NCBI GenBank assembly: GCA_016630905.1
Contig: WBMQ01000010.1
Span: 682,001 to 746,000 of the forward strand
DNA from: Capillidium heterosporum
Taxonomy: Eukaryota; Entomophthoromycota; Entomophthoromycetes; Entomophthorales; Capillidiaceae
DNA length: 64,000 nt
Direction: 5' to 3'
Below are positions 1 through 11,842 of this stretch, in pieces; positions within the stretch are counted from its first letter, which is position 1; each line of letters opens with the position of its first letter. The position numbers were made by a program, and so were the translations under genes. Below the pieces are notes generated by a model. It was not told the DNA's origin and searched no databases. It saw only the letters and a program-made list of their open reading frames with translations.

Positions 1-262
1 GATTAATTTAGAATTTTTAACACGATTTTAATCAAGAATATGTAAGTAAACCCATATTATGCTATTGGACAGATACCAATCTCATGTTTTACAAAATATA
101 GGAAACTTCATACTAAATTGTTTCTCTCTATATCCTATTTTTTGTAATAGCACTACTATAAATCAAAAGATGAATGCGAAAATTAAAACAAACTCTTTAA
201 TATTTATTTCTAATAGATATGTATATTAGACCCAAGGTTCAGATAACTTTTGGTCGTTTCTC

Positions 263-336
263 TGCTTCTTTAGCACAGTTGGTAGTGCGTCAGTCTCATA
301 ATCTGAAGGTCGTGAGTTCGAGCCTCACAGGGAGCA
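263..336 (+). tRNA. tRNA-Met (CAT), elongator type
   Basis: A 74-nt cloverleaf. The 7-bp acceptor stem pairs TGCTTCT with GGGAGCA using G-T pairs. The D stem is GCAC/GTGC with an AGTTGGTA loop. The anticodon loop is CTCATAA (anticodon CAT), and the T arm is GTGAG-TTCGAGC-CTCAC. The anticodon-arm sequence (TCAGTCTCATAATCTGA) is the one typical of eukaryotic elongator tRNA-Met. There is no intron and no encoded CCA. A T-run beginning near 341 can serve as the Pol III terminator. The same 74 nt recur at 6219-6292. Confidence 0.96.
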
Positions 337-1060
337 ATATTTTTTCCAATTCTACCTTTTTTGAACTTCGTAACAGCTCTTTTATCTTGTTGATGATCTT
401 GATTTTTCAATTCATAGAACTTACAATCCAAGAATATATTTCTGGGACTTTGTAAGAGATTCATTTTTATAAAGAATAAGGATAACCAAACTTTTGTAGC
501 TCTCCTAAGATTTTCGATAGACCTGTAGGTCGGTATATTGCACCATGTCAGCAATCCATCATAAAATATATCCATTTTAGTGTATCGATCGATTTTTCTA
601 AATAGAGAAAGATGAAATCGGTTGATATATGAAGGGTGAATACAACATAAAGTTTTGAAAAGAAAGTTGAAGCTAAGATATATTAGATTCAACTTACCCT
701 GCTATATCTTTTCCTACTACTGATAACGAAAAGCAGATCGGTGTTGAGTAGCAGAAGTTGAATGAGCAAAAAAGCAAGGCTCATCATAGTTTGAAAGTAA
801 ACTGTAAAACATAATATTTTATTGACTTGAATTATAGTAGTTGGCGATCGCGTGGTGCTAAAGTTGGGAGTCAGCAGGTAGAGCAATATATATTTAATAT
901 TATTGGTCGGTATAGGCTAGTGTGTGAAGGGGAGGGGAGTAGGATTCGGTATGGTAGTGGGCGGAAGGGCAACCTTGACGGTTGAGTGAAGTTAGTTGGG
1001 AAATTAAGTTCAATTTTATTAGGGGTGGTGGGTAAGGTAAGTAACACAGCTAGTTAAGGT
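337..1060. other. Intergenic, no gene seen
   Basis: AT-rich spacer between the first tRNA-Met and the 3' end of the G-beta gene. Short open frames here overlap each other and have no recognisable domains or splice structure. I see no supportable gene. Confidence 0.6.
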
Positions 1061-2267
1061 TTAAGCCCAGACCTAAATTGTAAAGTTAGCAATGCAGACA
1101 AAAAAGATAGCTACCTTAAGCATATTGTCCCAGGAACCGGTACAAAGGGCCATACCATCGGAGGAGACTCCGAGGCAACTGACACGGTTGTCGTGACCGT
1201 TCAAGGTACCGACGCGCTCTCCTTTCAAGGTATCCCACACATTGCAGGTGTAGTCGTCGTACCCGGCGAATAAGAGGCGACCCGAAGCCGAGAAGGCTAC
1301 CGAGGTGATACCGGATAGAACGTTGTCATGTACATATTGGTTCAATTCGCGGTCGGCTCGAAGATCGAAGAGGCGACAAGAGACGTCGTCCGAACCAGTA
1401 CCGATGGCGTTCCCGTTGGGGAAGAATCTAGCAAAGTTAGCAAAAAGTTGATATGCATGGTTACTGGACAGAGTTGATGTCGGATTCGTGGCCGGTGAAG
1501 GTTTGGACGCACCGTCCGGTACGGATATCCCAGATCTTGGCGGTGGCGTCGCAAGCACCCGAGACAAAGATATTCTTGTCGGGTGACAAAGATATACTAA
1601 AGGCGTCAGTAAGTATTATGCAAAAAATATACCTCATAACATCACCAGTGTGGTCGGCAAACTCGGTAATCTTGACCCCCGAGTCGATATCCCACAGGAT
1701 ACAGGTCATATCCCCGGAACAGGTCATAATCTGACGGTCGGAGAGGAAGCGACAGCATGAGAGGTAGCCGGTATGGGCGCTAAGTTCACGAGAAACTCGA
1801 ATCGGCGTTTCACGAGAGACTAAGCTGTAGATGGAACAGATGTTGTCGAGACCACCGCAGGCAACTAGGTTCCCCGAGGGAGCGTAGGCGCAAGTCATTA
1901 CCCACGATGAACGTAGTAAGATGGCGTACAGTTTGTTGGTGGTGTAGGCATCCCAGACGATAAGTTTACCGTCTTGGGAGGCTGAGATAAGGTGGCGTTC
2001 ATCTTGACTCCAGTGCATAGCGTAGATCTTGGCCAGGTGCCCTTTGAGGGTACGGCGGGCTTTGAAATTTATGCGAGGTAAGGGCTCCAATTCAGAGGCC
2101 ATCGTCTTCACTAAAAATTGCTTAGAAAGGTGCTATTGTATAAACTTGATAACAAATCGAAACTTACAAGTTGTATCGGCTAAGGAATCCTTCTTAATAC
2201 GAATCTTCTCGTTGAGCGTCTCTGCCTCCTTCCTAGCCAAGTTGATTCGTTCTGCTAAATCGGTCAT
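1061..2267 (-). CDS. gpb1: Heterotrimeric G-protein beta subunit (WD40)
   Basis: Five exons on the minus strand: 2267-2168, 2110-1633, 1596-1465, 1427-1115 and 1072-1061. The four introns are 36-57 nt. They give 344 residues, the usual length of G-beta (about 340). Residues 1-40 form the charged N-terminal helix that pairs with G-gamma. It is followed by seven WD repeats with the typical [34 protein letters not shown] and TGSWDN motifs. The last exon is only 12 nt and supplies the terminal VWA, which completes the final blade as in other G-beta proteins. The gene product should sit at the plasma membrane with G-alpha/G-gamma and transmit receptor signals. The start was chosen because ATG at 2267 opens directly into the coiled coil. 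All splice phases agree and no lesion is visible. The symbol follows common fungal use and does not prove orthology to a named gene. Confidence 0.95.
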
Positions 2268-4260
2268 AGTGCTGGCTGTACTGTCGTATAAATAAAGTTG
2301 TCGCTTGAGCTTGGTGTTGTGCTGCTTGAGGCGTTATTAGTTTGCTTTATGTAAGCTAGTCTGAATTAACGGATTAGTGGAGTGAAAAGAACAGAAATAT
2401 GGTATGATTGGAATTGGTATGTTTTGGATTTGAGAAAGACGGAGAATCCTCAAACCAATTCTGGCAAATAGCGTTGGAATCTGGTGTTTATTGTTGGTCA
2501 GATTGGTCATTTACTTTAAGCTTACTCCTGAACAGTTGCCAAATTTGGTATATGATGGGACGCAATGCAAAAACTGTAAATTTGGTCAAATTATCTGCCA
2601 TATCAAATCGATGGGTTGCATCTCTCAATGTATTGGCACTTTTTGAGACAATCGATTATTTAACACATTTTTCCCGAGCCATCCGTTATTAATTAGGCTC
2701 TATCTGGACAACTTGTTACTCACTATAAAAGTACTTTATCGTATTGAGTTGAGATCAATAGGTTTAATTATGCCAGTAGGGGTTATGGTAAGGAGAAGCA
2801 AGGTTTCAGTCGAAACCCACACCAACTGTTGAGTTCAGTTTAAAGTTCGAAGCTTTGGTTTGTAGCTTCTGAGCCTGACAGATGTTTGTAAACTTGGTTG
2901 AAGGGAACTTTGGATTTGAAATTTGGGTAAACTCCTTAAATTTTGGAAACCACAACACATATCTCTATCAGGAACAAGGAAACAGTATGTCTTCTTATTT
3001 AGAACCTACTTTGCTGGTCATACTTGAATAGTAGAGTGAGTGAGGTAGTGCAAAGCTTGTATAGCTTTTGAAAATAAAAGTAGTGAAATGTACTTGCGCC
3101 ATCAAATAGAAACGAACTAGTAGGATCTACATGGGGTCAAATTATCACTGTAGGTTTGTAACGAGCAGTAGAATTACAATTCAGGCTAATCGTTTTCAAA
3201 TTTTTTGATACTGACTTGATTTTTCGCATCGTGATGTATTATAGTGCTGCTTGAATAATATGGCTACTAACATACTATCTCAACACAAGCACCGCTTCAA
3301 AGGATAGAAAGTATGTTGTATATATGTAAATTATAGTACTGGGATCTTCAGAAGGCATAGTTGTATACTAAGTTGGATAGTTGAGAAGCAACAGTTGACA
3401 TTGGAATATTAACTCATTAAGGACACTCGCAAACCTTCAATTTCAACGGGGTAGCTTTTTTATTTCGGATTTATTTGCCGTATTTTCTTTACCTTTTACT
3501 GATAAGTAACATAGCTTAAATTGGAATGAGTGTATGCATTTAAATATATGTAGCTTAGATATTCGAAAATAGAGTGATTCAAATAACTGCACATTATCCT
3601 TTAAGAGTTAAATTATGGATATTAACAAAGGTTTAAATACGAACTGGTATTTCTTGTAAATTAAAAATCTACATATACTTAACCTTTTAAGCATATCACA
3701 TTGTTTCTGACTAAATATACTTCTAAAGTATAGTGTCTTTGAGATACTTACATTGATTTGGGAAGGATGTAGCCAAAACTTTAAAATTGATTTACACAAT
3801 AAGTTTGCTATTTTAGACTATACAACTACATAGTACATACGTTTTAAAATAAAATATAAGCAGCCTTGTATAGTGTAGTAATCATTTGTGACTTCCTTAT
3901 AGAGATAGAACATCAATGTAAGCATTGACACCAACACGTCTTCTTGTAAACTACTTATACAATTGATTAAAGTGCTATTTATGTGATAAAAGTCACGTTG
4001 CTACGATATTAAAGTATAACTACCCTACAACAGCAATTTGTACGGACTTTCAACATACCTTTCCTTGGTTTCGAATGCCTTTTGATGTTTTCGAGCCGGT
4101 TGCAAGCCAGCAATTCTATTGGCTGACAGATTCTTGACAAAAATTGCTCTAAAATTTCTTGACATTTACAAGCTGTCGAACCTTGAAGCAACCAGACCAA
4201 GTATAGAATTAGTTAATAGCTCCACACAAGGGAATCTATCGACAGAACACCAACTTAGAG
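2268..4260. other. Divergent intergenic region (G-beta / Bot1 promoters)
   Basis: About 2 kb between two divergently transcribed genes, so it must hold both promoters. An open frame at 2408-2692 (+) and small frames at 3608-4387 show no domain, no signal peptide and no plausible splice context. I treat them as chance. Confidence 0.5.
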
Positions 4261-5444
4261 ATGTTGACGAGATTGAGTAACTTGAAATCCAACAAGGCGT
4301 TCCACTACTGCCTGCAAACTGCCCAGCGAAATTTGAGTACCAGTAGCAAGCTTTTCTACAATGATAAAGTAGATGAACCATCAGCACCCACTGAAACTAC
4401 CGAAACTGTAGAAGCTAAGGTTGAAAGTACCGAGGAAGTAGAAGAATCTGGACCAGTTAAGAAGAAGCATCCTAGCCCACGCAGGAAAACTCATTTCTTC
4501 TTTGCTGAACATGATGCCCAATTTGAAATCGATAAAAACAACTTGAAGGCCGTTCAGTACGTCGGTAAAAACAATGTATCCTTATTTTTCATTTGTAATA
4601 TTAAAATTTTAAAAATAGACTCCTTTCCCCTTAAACCCATTGTTCCGACCTTACGTTCCCGTCCCCGAAGCTCGCAAAACGCAGATCTTCGAAACCTACA
4701 TGCGCGACCAGGAGAAGATTACCGTTCGTAAACTAGCTCAACAGTTTAAACTTTCTATCCAGAGGGTGGAAGCTATACTCAAGTTGAAGCTTATTGAGAA
4801 GGGCATGGTTAACCAGGTATTCTATTCTACTTTAATCAATATTAACTTTGAATAGGGCTTCACCTTACAAACCAACTTCCAAAAAGGCATGGACAAGCTG
4901 CTGGGAACCTCCAACCAAGTCGAACACGAACCTATAGTCAACTTGTTGCCTAAAGTCGGAAAACCCATCTTCAGAGCTATCGACGAAGGCGTTCCATTTA
5001 CCTCCAAAGTAATAGAAATTACAAAAGTACCTTAATTAACTTTATTTTATAGGACGCCGCTCAAGCCCTCAAACGTCAGCCTTTCGAAAAGGCAGTAAAG
5101 CTACTGCTATCCGATCGCAAGTTCGAGTTCCATGGTCTCAAGAAGGATGAGTTCAGCGGCAAAGAAGCTAAACATGAAATTATCAACAAGGATGCCAACT
5201 TGAAGAACAAGCGCCAGGTTCAATTTATGTTCGCTGACATCAACCCTAAGTTGCAGCCCAAGGTAAGTTGATTGGATTTGCCAACTCTAATTTGTTTTTA
5301 AAGGACCGTAAGGTTTGGGTCAGGGAACCGGACGGTACATTACGCTTCGCCACCAACTTTGAAAAGGAACATAGAGCTAAAGTCGACGGCTGGCCACTCC
5401 AGAACAAATGGTTCAACAAGGATCATGTACCAGTCAAATACTAA
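4261..5444 (+). CDS. Mitochondrial small ribosomal subunit protein mS45 (Bot1p/Mrps35 family)
   Basis: Five exons: 4261-4575, 4619-4816, 4856-5008, 5053-5262 and 5304-5444, giving 338 residues with every phase consistent. Residues 1-35 are basic and rich in Ser/Leu (MLTRLSNLKSNK..), as in a mitochondrial targeting peptide. An acidic linker follows, then the Bot1 core: FPLNPLFRPYVPVPE, a helix-turn-helix-like segment (ITVRKLAQQFKLSIQRVEAI), KRQPFEKAVKLLLSDRKFEF, and a C-terminal block ending VREPDGTLRFATNFEKEHR. Fungal members of this family (S. pombe Bot1p, yeast Mrps35) are structural proteins of the mitoribosomal small subunit needed for respiratory growth. The family assignment comes from the residue pattern and was not searched. 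Confidence 0.85.
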
Positions 5445-6218
5445 GAGGTTAAAATTTAATTTTATTCCAGTTAGCTGTTTTTGTACTTTATTTTTAACAT
5501 TGGTCATTTGTTATTTCGAATTTCGAATCTGGTTTAGATAGATTTATACCTACTAAGTTTCAATTACTTAAGTTTTTTATATACTTATCAAAGAGGATTA
5601 ATACTTTTCAAGTTAGCATAATATTGTTAAAGGATGGTTAGTTTTAAGTTGATATATAGATTTTTGAAGTCAAGAATTTATGATACGTTGATTTAGAACT
5701 AATAGAAGTAAAGATACGTGTTTTAATCGATCTTCAGCCCCACTACCTTTACTCTATAAACTAAATTGGTTATAAGTGAGCTATCAGATAGTCTATATTC
5801 CTTTTGATTTCAAAGTATTAAACCCATTTCTATAATCAAACTGATAACGTTAAAAAATGCTACATACATACATTTATCGAATCTAAAATTTAAGAGTTGA
5901 GTTACTAGTTTTCTAGGTAAAGTCGTATGGCGTTATACGATACTATATATTTAAAGGGAGATGATCATAAAACTAGGTAGCTTTATTAAACACCAAACCA
6001 AGTGATCTTTAAAACCAGATATATATAAATTGACAAGATCCTTTTAACTCTAGATTTTATAACAACATCTTAAGTGATAATATATATCTATTATAACGAC
6101 CACTATAGGAATTTTAATCTTTAGTTTCAAACTTGAAATTTCAATACGATGGCAAATAAATGCAATTGAAATTAATTTGTAGGCTCTTTAATATAATAGG
6201 ACACAAATGATTGTTACT
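5445..6218. other. Intergenic, no gene seen
   Basis: AT-rich spacer between the Bot1-type gene and the second tRNA-Met. I see no coding or RNA signal in it. Confidence 0.6.
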
Positions 6219-6292
6219 TGCTTCTTTAGCACAGTTGGTAGTGCGTCAGTCTCATAATCTGAAGGTCGTGAGTTCGAGCCTCACAGGGAGCA
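6219..6292 (+). tRNA. tRNA-Met (CAT), second identical copy
   Basis: Base-for-base the same 74 nt as the tRNA at 263-336, with the same strand, anticodon CAT and folds. The flanks are not similar beyond the gene, so this is not part of a visible larger duplication. A short T-run follows at about 6296-6300. Confidence 0.96.
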
Positions 6293-7364
6293 AATATTTT
6301 TATACCTCTGCCATTCACCGCAATTGAACTGTTCCTTTTTTGCTTAAAAGCGCCAGTTACTATAAATGACATCTGTACTGTTATTTTATATGTACTTTAC
6401 TATTATTTCTATTCTATCCAATTTATAAGAATATGTGTATCATATTATTGTATTTTTCTCTAAACTGAACTTAAATCAGTTATCCTTATTCTCTATACTG
6501 CAATCGATGTACTTAGAATTAGGTTTCAATATATCTATTAGTATGGTGCATTTAGGTAAACAGTAAAATAAGCCGCCCTAACTTAGTTTTTGATATCTAT
6601 CTATCAAAAGAAAGCAAGGTTTTCATCCATTGGTAGACTTTATAGATTTTATCTGAGATGAAAAATACATTTATCCTGTTGTCTGACTCTAAAAAGAAAT
6701 TAGTGATTTTGAATATAAGCATTATCCATCGAATAGTTTCTATAAGTTGGCTTTATAACAGTTGTAACTGGGAAAGTAATGATATACTTGCCCATTTATA
6801 AAGCTAAATCGGTAAAATCAATGGGTTCATACAATAAACTTTAAATATTACATTAGTAACTCCTTGTCAAGTTCTTTACTTTCATAATTCCCAAGATAGA
6901 AGGAGATCACTTAACAAAATGACATTATCTATTTGTGTTTTAAACATAATAAAAGAAAGCTGATGAATAACATTTTACAAGTATAGGATAGTTATGTAAA
7001 GCTAATTTAGTATTTCGTTAACTCACTCATACATACTAAATGAACTAAGCTACAGAAATAGTAGATTTACTGATGGCGGTATGTATATAACGGATATCAA
7101 ACTAGATCGTGGTTCTAGAAAAGTAAGTTAAGGGAGCTAGCATTGAAAGATGTAAAAGTAAGGCAGAATATTACTGAAACTATTAGTAGCTCTTGATAAA
7201 ATGGATGCAAGAGGTAAGTTCAATATGCACTTTAAACTATAGAACTGATGGTAACGCTAAACTACATTGGACAGTTTCAAAATCAAAGATCCTCAATTAA
7301 ATTTAATATTAAGTAGATAAATACTTGCCCAGTCAAAGAAAAAAATACCAAAGGTAAACACTCT
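6293..7364. other. Intergenic, no gene seen
   Basis: AT-rich, stop-dense in all frames. I see nothing supportable in it. Confidence 0.55.
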
Positions 7365-7783
7365 TTAAACTAACTTACATCCAGTAGCGAAGAAATCGAC
7401 ATAAAATGAAGCTACTAAGTTTGTTGGATCGTACTTGTGGTACCCGGTATAGGCAAAAGAACCAGCCTTTCCACTACAGTCGCAACTCTTAAAGAAACTG
7501 ATCTTCAAGTTATCAGTTGGCACAAATACCGAAGTTACCGGTACCAACTTGATGTTTTTACTGCCAGCACTCTTGTTGTCGCTAGGTTGGAAGATGTTGT
7601 AACATAATGAAGCTTTTTGAACTTGGTAAGTGGTTGTATTCGTCTTCAACACTATTGTATTTGTTAGTTTGATTAAAAGATTAGGTTGAGGTTGAAAAAC
7701 TTACTTACGATCACTCCAGGTGAGTTGGCACTTGATACAAAATGTATTAATAATAGCAGCAATGCAAATAGTTGGCGAAACAT
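7365..7783 (-). CDS. Small secreted protein, unrecognised
   Basis: Two exons, 7783-7705 and 7651-7365, joined through a GTAAGT donor and an AATAG acceptor, giving 121 residues. Residues 1-19 (MFRQLFALLLLLIHFVSSA) are a textbook signal peptide. The mature part has four Cys (about 43, 83, 85, 118), including a CDC pair, and several aromatic residues. I do not recognise a family. Export is the only function supported. Another intron may start at the GTAAGT just before the stop (GGATGTAAGTTAG), so the true C-terminus could lie further downstream. The 5' exon boundary uses the second of two overlapping GTAAGT sites because only that one keeps the frame open. Confidence 0.65.
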
Positions 7784-10584
7784 CGTAAAGGTTGTTGAAT
7801 TGAAGAAGTGGATGGTGAAATTCAAGCTTTACCAAGAACCCAAGTCTCGACAATTAATTTTAGAAACTCAAATTGCATGTTTATTGGCTTAGGATAGATA
7901 CTATGACGAAATGGTAGTTTTTAGACTTTTAGGTGGTTCAGGGATTTCTGAGTAGAGTTCTAGTTTTCCAATTGTGAGTTGAAGAGATGGATATCTAGAC
8001 ACAAGATGGCAATAGCAACTTAACTTTGACATTTTCTTTTAATATAATCAAGGTAAATAGCATAAACTCATATTTCTCATTAGTTTTCATTATAAAGTTT
8101 CAATTTGACGCCATATAGAGGCATTCACAAAATTTATCAGGCCTAGTCAGATCAACTTCTTTTACTCAACTTTCAACACCAAAGTTTATAATTATAAAAG
8201 TAAGGATGAGTTTAAATAAACCCTTATCTAAAGAGTCAATGTGCTGGTAACTCAATTAAATCAATCTCGTCCTTCTATCTTAAAATGCAAAACTGAGAAG
8301 ACGGTTTCATCAACAGCATCTATAAAATTTACAATTTAATGAATGGTCTCAACGTTTCCAACTCATCGACGATCTTTTAATTACTTTACAAGGTAACTAT
8401 ATTCATTTTATATATTATGGTTTAACCAGCTCTGCAATTACAAGATACCAACCTCTAAGCTATCAGCTTTTATCTAGCTGAAGCTTAACTTTAACTTATA
8501 AGCTCCATTTTTATCAATTCGACCCATTTAAGCTTTTCTACAGCTTCGAATCCTCAAACTAAAAGCTTTTTAAGCTCTACCTGTAGCTGCTAGTATTTTG
8601 CAAATAGTTATAAAAGGTATTTAGTTGATATATTTTCTTTGAGCAAGTAAGTTTATAAATGGTAGAATTTTAGTAGCCTACAACGCTTACGATAAATACC
8701 TTATTATATTAATTAGTTTTTATAGTTTGGAAACTTAAAATCCATTTTATAAAGCCTTTATGAGCATCTTGAGATTACTATTTAAAATTTAAAATTTACT
8801 TATGTTTATTATCATTATTAGATAGCAGGTCTTTGGATTATTTAAACATTGAGGATACTACTTCAAGTTCTTTATAGCTTTTTTACTCTAGCTAATACCA
8901 AAATTATATATTTAGAATATATATAAGATTCAACTGATGTTTTCTGATTGAAGGAATAGCTACTTCTGTTAATATATTAAGGAGCTAAAATATTAATATA
9001 GCTATATTTTATTATTTTATATTTAAAAGTCATCAAATTTTGATTCTCAATGCTTTACTTTAAAGTGTATATTCATCAATATCCTTTCGTCTGAAAGTTT
9101 CTTTACTTTTATTGATATATCGATAGAGTAAAGCTATTAATTTATGTCCTGATTTATGCAGTTATTAATAAAGTATTTGTTTCGATTTCAAGATCATTTA
9201 AAAAGAAAATGGTTAATTGGTCTAATGCTGTTGGTCCATTTTTATATAGTAGATTGGCTCATAGCTTTGATTAACTGTTTTTTCAAACTAGCTATCGATT
9301 TTAATAATAGATTCGTTCAAATTCCAACCAAAAACTTAAGCCATCTAATCTACAAGATCTCTCCAGCTTTGATAAGAAGGTAACAATTCATTGCATCTAA
9401 TCCCAGCAATAGATATCCTCTAACCAGCTTATGGATAATTCATTTGATTTTATTGTTGTTCGGAATTTATATACAAATTGGGAAATTATTGATTTCCAAA
9501 AATTATATGAATTTAACACTCATTTTTTATATGTAAGCTAGCCTACAAGAAGAAAATCTAAGGTTACTTTATAGAAGTCATATATATCAACAGATATATA
9601 AATAAAGAGACGCGGTTTAATATTCTTTTAAATTTTATGGTAGCTTTACATTAGCTAATAATCCAATTTTTAGTTTCTTTTTTACCCTACCAAGCTAGCT
9701 GGCTGGATAACTTGATATTAAAATTAGGCTGTATGGTACATTGGTACTCTACTAGAGAGGTTATACATATCCCTACTATTAATGTTGTAGTATATTTATA
9801 TTTAACTAGCGTTATATTAGGTATTTGGTGCATCGATGATGAAGTTAACCAGTAAATCGTATGCTATATTAATTAAACTATAACAAATATATTTGAATGA
9901 ATGTAGACTGTAAGCCGTACTAGCAACTGAAAGTTAAAGTGCATTCCAGTAAGATTTAGATTTTTAAACTACTGAAAAAGTACATATCTATAGTGTCGAT
10001 ATAATATAGTAAATGCATTGGACTCTATTTCAGTTTTATTTGAGTTATTGAAAGTTTTGTAGCTAACATTACTATAGTTCGATTACCTTTAAATAAAATA
10101 TAGCTTATAGAGTAGTATTTTAATAAATATGTAGTAGAAAATCATTGTCTATTTCATAATGATCTCAATATAGGTTTACGGGAGGTATAGGCTTATAATA
10201 AATTAGTTATAAATTGAGCCTAGCCATTTCAAAGATGACCATCAATCCAAATTAGAGATTGTTCTCATACCATTAAATTTTCGATATGAAAATGAGAGAA
10301 CTGATCTTAGTAAACTAGAAAAGTCAAAATGGAGATTTGTTTAATAGTCAAAGCGTTAAGCAAGTTGTTTAGATACCTGGAATTACATGGAGTATAGCAT
10401 TAAATTTATAGATCAGATTCCAAACTGATTTATTGGACCCATTCCTATTTCTTTTTAATAGTTTTGTGTATATAAAAGCCTAGTTAAACTCAAAAGTAAG
10501 ATATACTTGAAAAATACTACCACTAATTCTATTTACATTCTCCGATCTGTAGCTGTTATGTCGAAATGTGCCGGTTCGAATACA
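7784..10584. other. Long AT-rich intergenic region
   Basis: About 2.8 kb without a convincing gene. An open frame at 9156-9383 (+) encodes a hydrophobic 70-odd residue peptide without supporting context. The stretch 8428-8588 is unusually dense in AGCT tetranucleotides (see findings). Confidence 0.5.
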
Positions 10585-11256
10585 TCTGACAACAGGACGA
10601 TAAGAGTATAATATTGCACAAACCAATCTGCTATTTCATAAAAAATACATAGCACAGTATTACAAGATTTTAGGACAACTGTATAGTTAGAAAAAATCAA
10701 GGACTCTAACTATAGTAGCAAAGAGAACTTTGAAAACTCGTACCAAAATCGCTACGATGTCGATTAAACCTGCGAGATATGCAACAGGTTCTGTAATTTA
10801 AATTCCAAGTTTCAGAGCCTAGGTGAGGCAGTGGCTGTACTATTGATGCATGTGGTTGAAATCTGCAACCAAAAGACTGGTGAAGATAACTTCCATCCGT
10901 GCAGCAAAATATACTACCTCCTGTGTAGTGACTGATTCAACGCCTACTGGAGAAGCACCTTGAACCTCAAGAACGGAGTTGTAAGTGAGAATGTCGAAAT
11001 CTACGTAAAATTCAACAAATGAAAGGGAAATAGATCCATCATGATTCTATCTATCGACAGTAAGGAAGTGAATATGAATTTGGAGGGTTTTCTAGTTGCC
11101 GGGAATGAGGTGAAAGTGCCTTTCCTGTTTGAAATTGGGAAGAAAACTTACATCCTCAAGGACTAAAGTATCGAGTTTTACATATATGTCACTAAGGAAG
11201 GCTTCATAATCTAAGAGGAATTGGAGAGGGTTGCCAAAACCCTTGTTTTTACTTGA
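10585..11256 (+). pseudogene. Decayed 'family C' protein gene, left copy
   Basis: A single frame reads coherently over most of this stretch but is cut by at least five stops: TAA 10765-10767, TGA 10933-10935, TGA 11020-11022, TAA 11164-11166 and TAA 11212-11214. Visible segments include CEICNRFCNLNSKFQSLGEA, ILSIDSKEVNMNLEGFLVAG and SIEFYIYVTKEGF. The same order of segments (two Cys, FK..(Q)xSxGE, an LxIS..VxxNxNxxL strand) is found in the minus-strand relic at 26846-27433, so both descend from one gene. Extended beta-strand-like repeats with Cys suggest a secreted or cell-surface protein, but I do not recognise the family. The upstream end is unclear. Confidence 0.6.
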
Positions 11257-11842
11257 GCTACCGATTACCATTAAACTATATATTATTTTTTACTTTTCAA
11301 AGTATTTTATATATCTTCTAAATTTATTTAGCTTTACATTGCTCTGTTGATAGAAATGCTTGAATAAGGCAATGTTTTCTAAGAATCAATTTCAATAAAA
11401 GTAGTTGGTGAAGGTTGATTGATATAAGATTGGATTTGAAAACATTTGGCAAGTCAGCCCATTAAACTATTTGAACCTACCGATCAGAAATATAGTCGAA
11501 GGTGTAAATGCAGTCGAAGTTCAAAAACAAAAATTAATCCTTATCAAAACTTCAATTAGACGTCAAAATAAAGCTTAAACCAATAGATCCAACAAAGCAG
11601 CATTTGTTCTATATAGCTAATTTACTGTAGTACTCTAAAACTCAGTGCCTTTAGGTTGAGTACCACCGACCTAAAGTATCCTTCGAATAATAGTAAAACT
11701 TTTCAAGCGACAACCATTTATTATAAACAAACCATTAATATATAAATCTATTATTAATCATGGATTGGAAGAACCTTAATCTAAGAGTCCTTTCAAGGCA
11801 CTGCGGATTTACCTATTAATTCTAAATCTAAATCTAATCTAA
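11257..11842. other. Intergenic, no gene seen
   Basis: Spacer between the left family C relic and the 3' end of the first family A gene. I see nothing supportable in it. Confidence 0.5.

Noticed and set aside
2408-2692. 94-codon plus-strand ORF upstream of G-beta
   Set aside because: It lies in the divergent promoter region, with no domain, no signal and composition like the intergenic DNA.
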